Assembly: GCA_900756035.1 (NCBI GenBank)
Contig: CAAEIR010000155.1
Location: 1 to 7,456 of the forward strand
Origin: an uncultured Anaerostipes sp.
GTDB taxonomy: Bacteria; Bacillota; Clostridia; Lachnospirales; Lachnospiraceae
Length of the DNA stretch: 7,456 nucleotides
Direction: 5' to 3'
Under the pieces are notes generated by a model. The model had not been told where the DNA came from, did no database searches, and saw only the letters and a list, made by a program, of their open reading frames with translations. Position numbers and translations under genes: made by a program. Shown here one piece after another: positions 5,859-7,456 of the stretch. Position 1 is the first letter of the stretch; every line of letters begins with the position of its first letter.

Positions 5859-6269
5859 ATGTTAGGAGTAGACGAGTTCCGAAGTTCAACACAAGCAACA
5901 GAATGTCAGAAAAAAGTTGAAAGGAGATTAAACAAGATTAAGCAATGTTTTTTTCCGGCGATTATATTGACAGTGTTATCTGTACTATTAATGAAATTCA
6001 GTACCGCAGATAACAAACTTCTAGAAACATTGTCGATGGTAGTCGTAGTTGTCAATATAATTCTGCTAACTTATGCTGAAGCGTGGTTTTATGTCGGAAA
6101 ACTGTTAGTGTTGCCTTTTAGGAAATTAGGGACAATTATTGGATTCCTTGTCTTTATTTTTTACTTTGCACCTTGCGTTATGGCTGTCATATGTGCACCA
6201 ATCGTTCCACTGCTTTATGAAAAATACCTTTGCGGAATAACGATGGAATGTTGTAAAGACATTATATAA
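5859..6269 (+). CDS. Small three-helix membrane protein, function unknown
   Basis: This 136-aa protein belongs to no family I recognise. A basic, charged N-terminus (about residues 1-29, with KKVERRLNKIK) is followed by hydrophobic segments at about 30-47, 56-78 and 90-119. The last contains two prolines and may form a re-entrant or hairpin segment. The C-terminus is short and cysteine-containing (EKYLCGITMECCKDII). There is no signal-peptide cleavage site, so it should be an integral cytoplasmic-membrane protein. The start has a clear AAAGGAG upstream (5842-5848). It is the first gene after the strong promoter at 5773-5800 and is separated by 20 bases from the next small membrane gene, so the two are almost certainly cotranscribed. 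Immunity, surface exclusion or phage defence are possible roles from context, but nothing in the sequence proves any of them. Confidence 0.85.
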   Translation: MLGVDEFRSSTQATECQKKVERRLNKIKQCFFPAIILTVLSVLLMKFSTADNKLLETLSMVVVVVNIILLTYAEAWFYVGKLLVLPFRKLGTIIGFLVFIFYFAPCVMAVICAPIVPLLYEKYLCGITMECCKDII

Positions 6270-6289
6270 ATCTAAAGGAGTTATTTAAC

Positions 6290-6439
6290 ATGAAGGACCT
6301 TATTATTGCAATATTTATAGGTTTATGCGGTATCATAACATCCCTCTTTTATTTGATATTTGCCCAAAATGATACGCTAAAAATACTTGCAGAAAGCCAT
6401 CAAGAACTCGAAAACTGGCTTAAACACCCTAATGACTAA
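6290..6439 (+). CDS. 49-aa single-span membrane peptide, unknown function
   Basis: A short gene from ATG 6290 to TAA 6437-6439. Residues about 4-25 (LIIAIFIGLCGIITSLFYLIF) form one membrane helix, followed by a polar amphipathic tail (AESHQELENWLKHPND). AAAGGAG at 6274-6280 sits nine bases before the start, a strong site for such a small gene, and the spacing to the neighbouring genes is tight. I do not recognise the family. Holin-like, toxin-like or small regulatory membrane peptides all have this shape, and the sequence does not choose between them. It probably works with the 136-aa membrane protein upstream. Confidence 0.75.
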   Translation: MKDLIIAIFIGLCGIITSLFYLIFAQNDTLKILAESHQELENWLKHPND

Positions 6440-6487
6440 AGCGTGGCTGGGGATTTGCATTTTATAGTTTAAAAAGGAGAAAGAACA

Positions 6488-7063
6488 ATGAGAAGAAAGT
6501 TTTTAACGGTAGTATTCACAGCAATGATGGTATTTACAATGAGTATGACAGCACTGGCAGGACAGTGGACGAGTGATGGTAATGACTGGCGCTATGACAA
6601 AACTGGCACTGGAAATTTTGCGACGAGTGAATGGTTATGGATTGATGGAAATAATGACGGGATATCCGAATGTTATTGCTTTGATGGAACTTCTTTTATG
6701 TATGCAAGCACCACAACACCAGATGGCTATACCGTAGATGAAAATGGTGCATGGACAGTTGATGGTGTGGTGCAGACAAAAAATGCAGAAGCGCAGGCTA
6801 CAGAAACACAATTCACTGAACAGATTAGTTCCGAAGTTCCAGATGTAGCCGGAACTTATGCGGGTAGTGGAATAATCTGTATCATTGCAAATGAAGGTAA
6901 TAATAAATTTTGGGTAGAATGCGACCTTGGGAAAGACTATTTGCCGAGTTATGCCGGAAATGGTGTCTTTGCCAGTCCATATATGCGATATAGTTTCAGC
7001 GGTAATACACTCATTATTGAAGATTTATACGGTGGCGATACATATCAGCTTGTGAAGCGGTAG
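6488..7063 (+). CDS. Secreted protein with a cell-wall-binding-like repeat
   Basis: This is a 191-aa exported protein. Residues 1-24 form a signal peptide: basic MRRK, a hydrophobic core and ALA before the likely cut at A24-G25. Residues about 26-97 resemble the aromatic choline/cell-wall-binding repeats of Clostridia: QWTSDGNDWRYD, then SEWLWIDGNNDG, ECYCFDG, TTTPDGYTV and GAWTVDGVVQTK. This suggests attachment to the cell wall. A threonine- and glutamate-rich linker (about 98-117) leads to a C-terminal domain (about 118-191: DVAGTYAGSGIICII, FWVECDLG, YSFSGNTLIIEDLYGG, YQLVKR) that looks all-beta and lipocalin-like, but no family is certain. The start has AAAAAGGAGAAAG just upstream. No separate promoter is evident in the 48 bases before it, so it is probably the last gene of the 5773 transcript. 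The ligand and role are unknown. Confidence 0.88.
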   Translation: MRRKFLTVVFTAMMVFTMSMTALAGQWTSDGNDWRYDKTGTGNFATSEWLWIDGNNDGISECYCFDGTSFMYASTTTPDGYTVDENGAWTVDGVVQTKNAEAQATETQFTEQISSEVPDVAGTYAGSGIICIIANEGNNKFWVECDLGKDYLPSYAGNGVFASPYMRYSFSGNTLIIEDLYGGDTYQLVKR

Positions 7064-7074
7064 GATAGTTGCTA

Positions 7075-7104
7075 AAAAATGCGTCCAGTATTGGGCGCAT
7101 TTTT
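7075..7104. terminator. Bidirectional terminator between convergent genes
   Basis: AAAAATGCG at 7075-7083 pairs with CGCATTTTT at 7096-7104. Three further inner pairs (one a wobble) close a 6-base loop. The A run and T run give a U tract in both directions. It lies 11 bases after the stop of the secreted-protein gene and 5 bases from the stop of the reverse-strand gene, so it should serve both. Confidence 0.9.
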
Positions 7105-7109
7105 CGTGT

Positions 7110-7456
7110 CTATCGTTCATCATCTGTTTGGACGTAATACAATTCTTCGACTTTATTTCTCATTCGTTCAAATGCCGCTGTATCATAATCAAATACATTT
7201 TTCCTTATGTATTCGTCAAATGTTATTGGAATTTCTTGATTTTGTACCTCTTCAAAATATTCCAATCGTTTGTGTGCATAATATAAGGCTTGTAAAAGTT
7301 CTTTGATTTCCGATTGGAAATTTTCCCATACGCCTAAATCCATGTAAACAGTAGATTTTTTACGAAAACGTGATTGCTTGATTTCCAATATGGGAGTAAC
7401 GATATCTCCTTCGCAGAACCAACTATTGTATATGCGCTCCCGTTCATCTGATAGAA
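7110..7456 (-). CDS. Partial gene of unknown function, running off the right edge
   Basis: Reading leftwards, the frame is open from the right edge to a TAG at 7112-7110, giving at least 115 codons. The only start-like codon near the middle is a TTG at 7388-7386. It has no ribosome binding site, and the frame stays open upstream of it (LSDERERIYNSWFCEGDIV leads into TPILEIKQSRFRKK), so the true start lies outside the window. The visible C-terminal part is soluble, charged and mostly helical (VWENFQSEIKELLQALYYAHKRLEYFEEV; AAFERMRNKVEELYYV) with no membrane segment. I do not recognise the family. It converges on the secreted-protein gene at a shared terminator and has the same A+T-rich composition as the rest of the element. 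The opposite-strand frame over 7079-7306 is a shadow of this gene. Confidence 0.75.
   Translation of the reverse strand, partial: LSDERERIYNSWFCEGDIVTPILEIKQSRFRKKSTVYMDLGVWENFQSEIKELLQALYYAHKRLEYFEEVQNQEIPITFDEYIRKNVFDYDTAAFERMRNKVEELYYVQTDDER

Larger units (their letters stand above)
2219..7456. mobile_element. Integrative genetic element, left portion (inferred)
   Basis: An element is inferred from the run of a tyrosine integrase, an AEP-type replication protein, an XRE repressor and cargo genes, together with a drop in G+C compared with the kinase and regulator genes (34/60 at 661-720 against 19/60 at 2941-3000). The left boundary probably lies between the regulator stop at 2218 and the integrase promoter near 2330. 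The right end lies outside the window, so direct attachment repeats cannot be shown. No relaxase, type IV secretion, capsid or helicase gene is visible. It may be an integrative mobilizable element, a phage satellite or part of a conjugative element. A less likely alternative is that the kinase and regulator are also carried by the element. Confidence 0.6.

Noticed and set aside
7079..7306. Forward 75-codon frame after the terminator
   Set aside because: It starts inside the terminator hairpin, lies antisense to a longer open frame that continues to the window edge, and has no ribosome binding site.
1..7456. CRISPR array, tRNA or rRNA gene
   Set aside because: No regularly spaced repeats of CRISPR length, no cloverleaf-like sequence and no conserved rRNA motifs were seen on either strand.

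Overview
The window looks like Firmicutes, most likely class Clostridia and probably a Lachnospiraceae-type gut bacterium. The signs are strong AGGAGG-like ribosome binding sites, consensus sigma-A promoters, a cell-wall-binding-repeat secreted protein of a style common in that family, and a two-component system typical of the class. No rRNA, tRNA, CRISPR array or insertion sequence was recognised. The genus assignment is inference.

Positions 1-2218 appear to be the host chromosome and are richer in G+C (34 of 60 bases at 661-720). They carry the last 15 codons of an unidentified gene, a membrane sensor histidine kinase and an OmpR-family response regulator. Each of the three overlaps the next by ATGA, so they form a tightly coupled operon in the order X, kinase, regulator.

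From about 2219 to the right edge the DNA becomes A+T rich (19 of 60 G+C at 2941-3000; 22 of 60 at 4681-4740), and the genes are those of an integrative genetic element. A 417-aa tyrosine recombinase (start at 2376) is preceded by repeated CTACCAA motifs and a 14-bp palindrome, a likely recombinase-binding or attachment region. It ends at an intrinsic terminator. An A+T-rich, repeat-bearing region with two candidate promoters then leads into a 516-aa protein with archaeo-eukaryotic primase (AEP) motifs, a PriCT-like helical region and a C-terminal helix-turn-helix. This is the probable replication protein of the element. It converges, through a shared bidirectional terminator, on a small XRE-family repressor.

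The repressor diverges from a consensus promoter that should drive a three-gene cassette: a 136-aa three-helix membrane protein, a 49-aa single-span membrane protein that is easily missed, and a secreted 191-aa protein with one cell-wall-binding-like repeat and an unrecognised C-terminal domain. The intergenic region holds three separate inverted repeats, which suggests a repressor-controlled switch. After another bidirectional terminator, a convergent gene of unknown function runs off the right edge.

The most interesting material is the integrase plus AEP replication module, with its candidate iteron/operator region, and the repressor-controlled envelope cassette. No relaxase, helicase or conjugation gene is visible, so the class of element (integrative mobilizable element, phage satellite, or part of a larger conjugative element) cannot be settled here.
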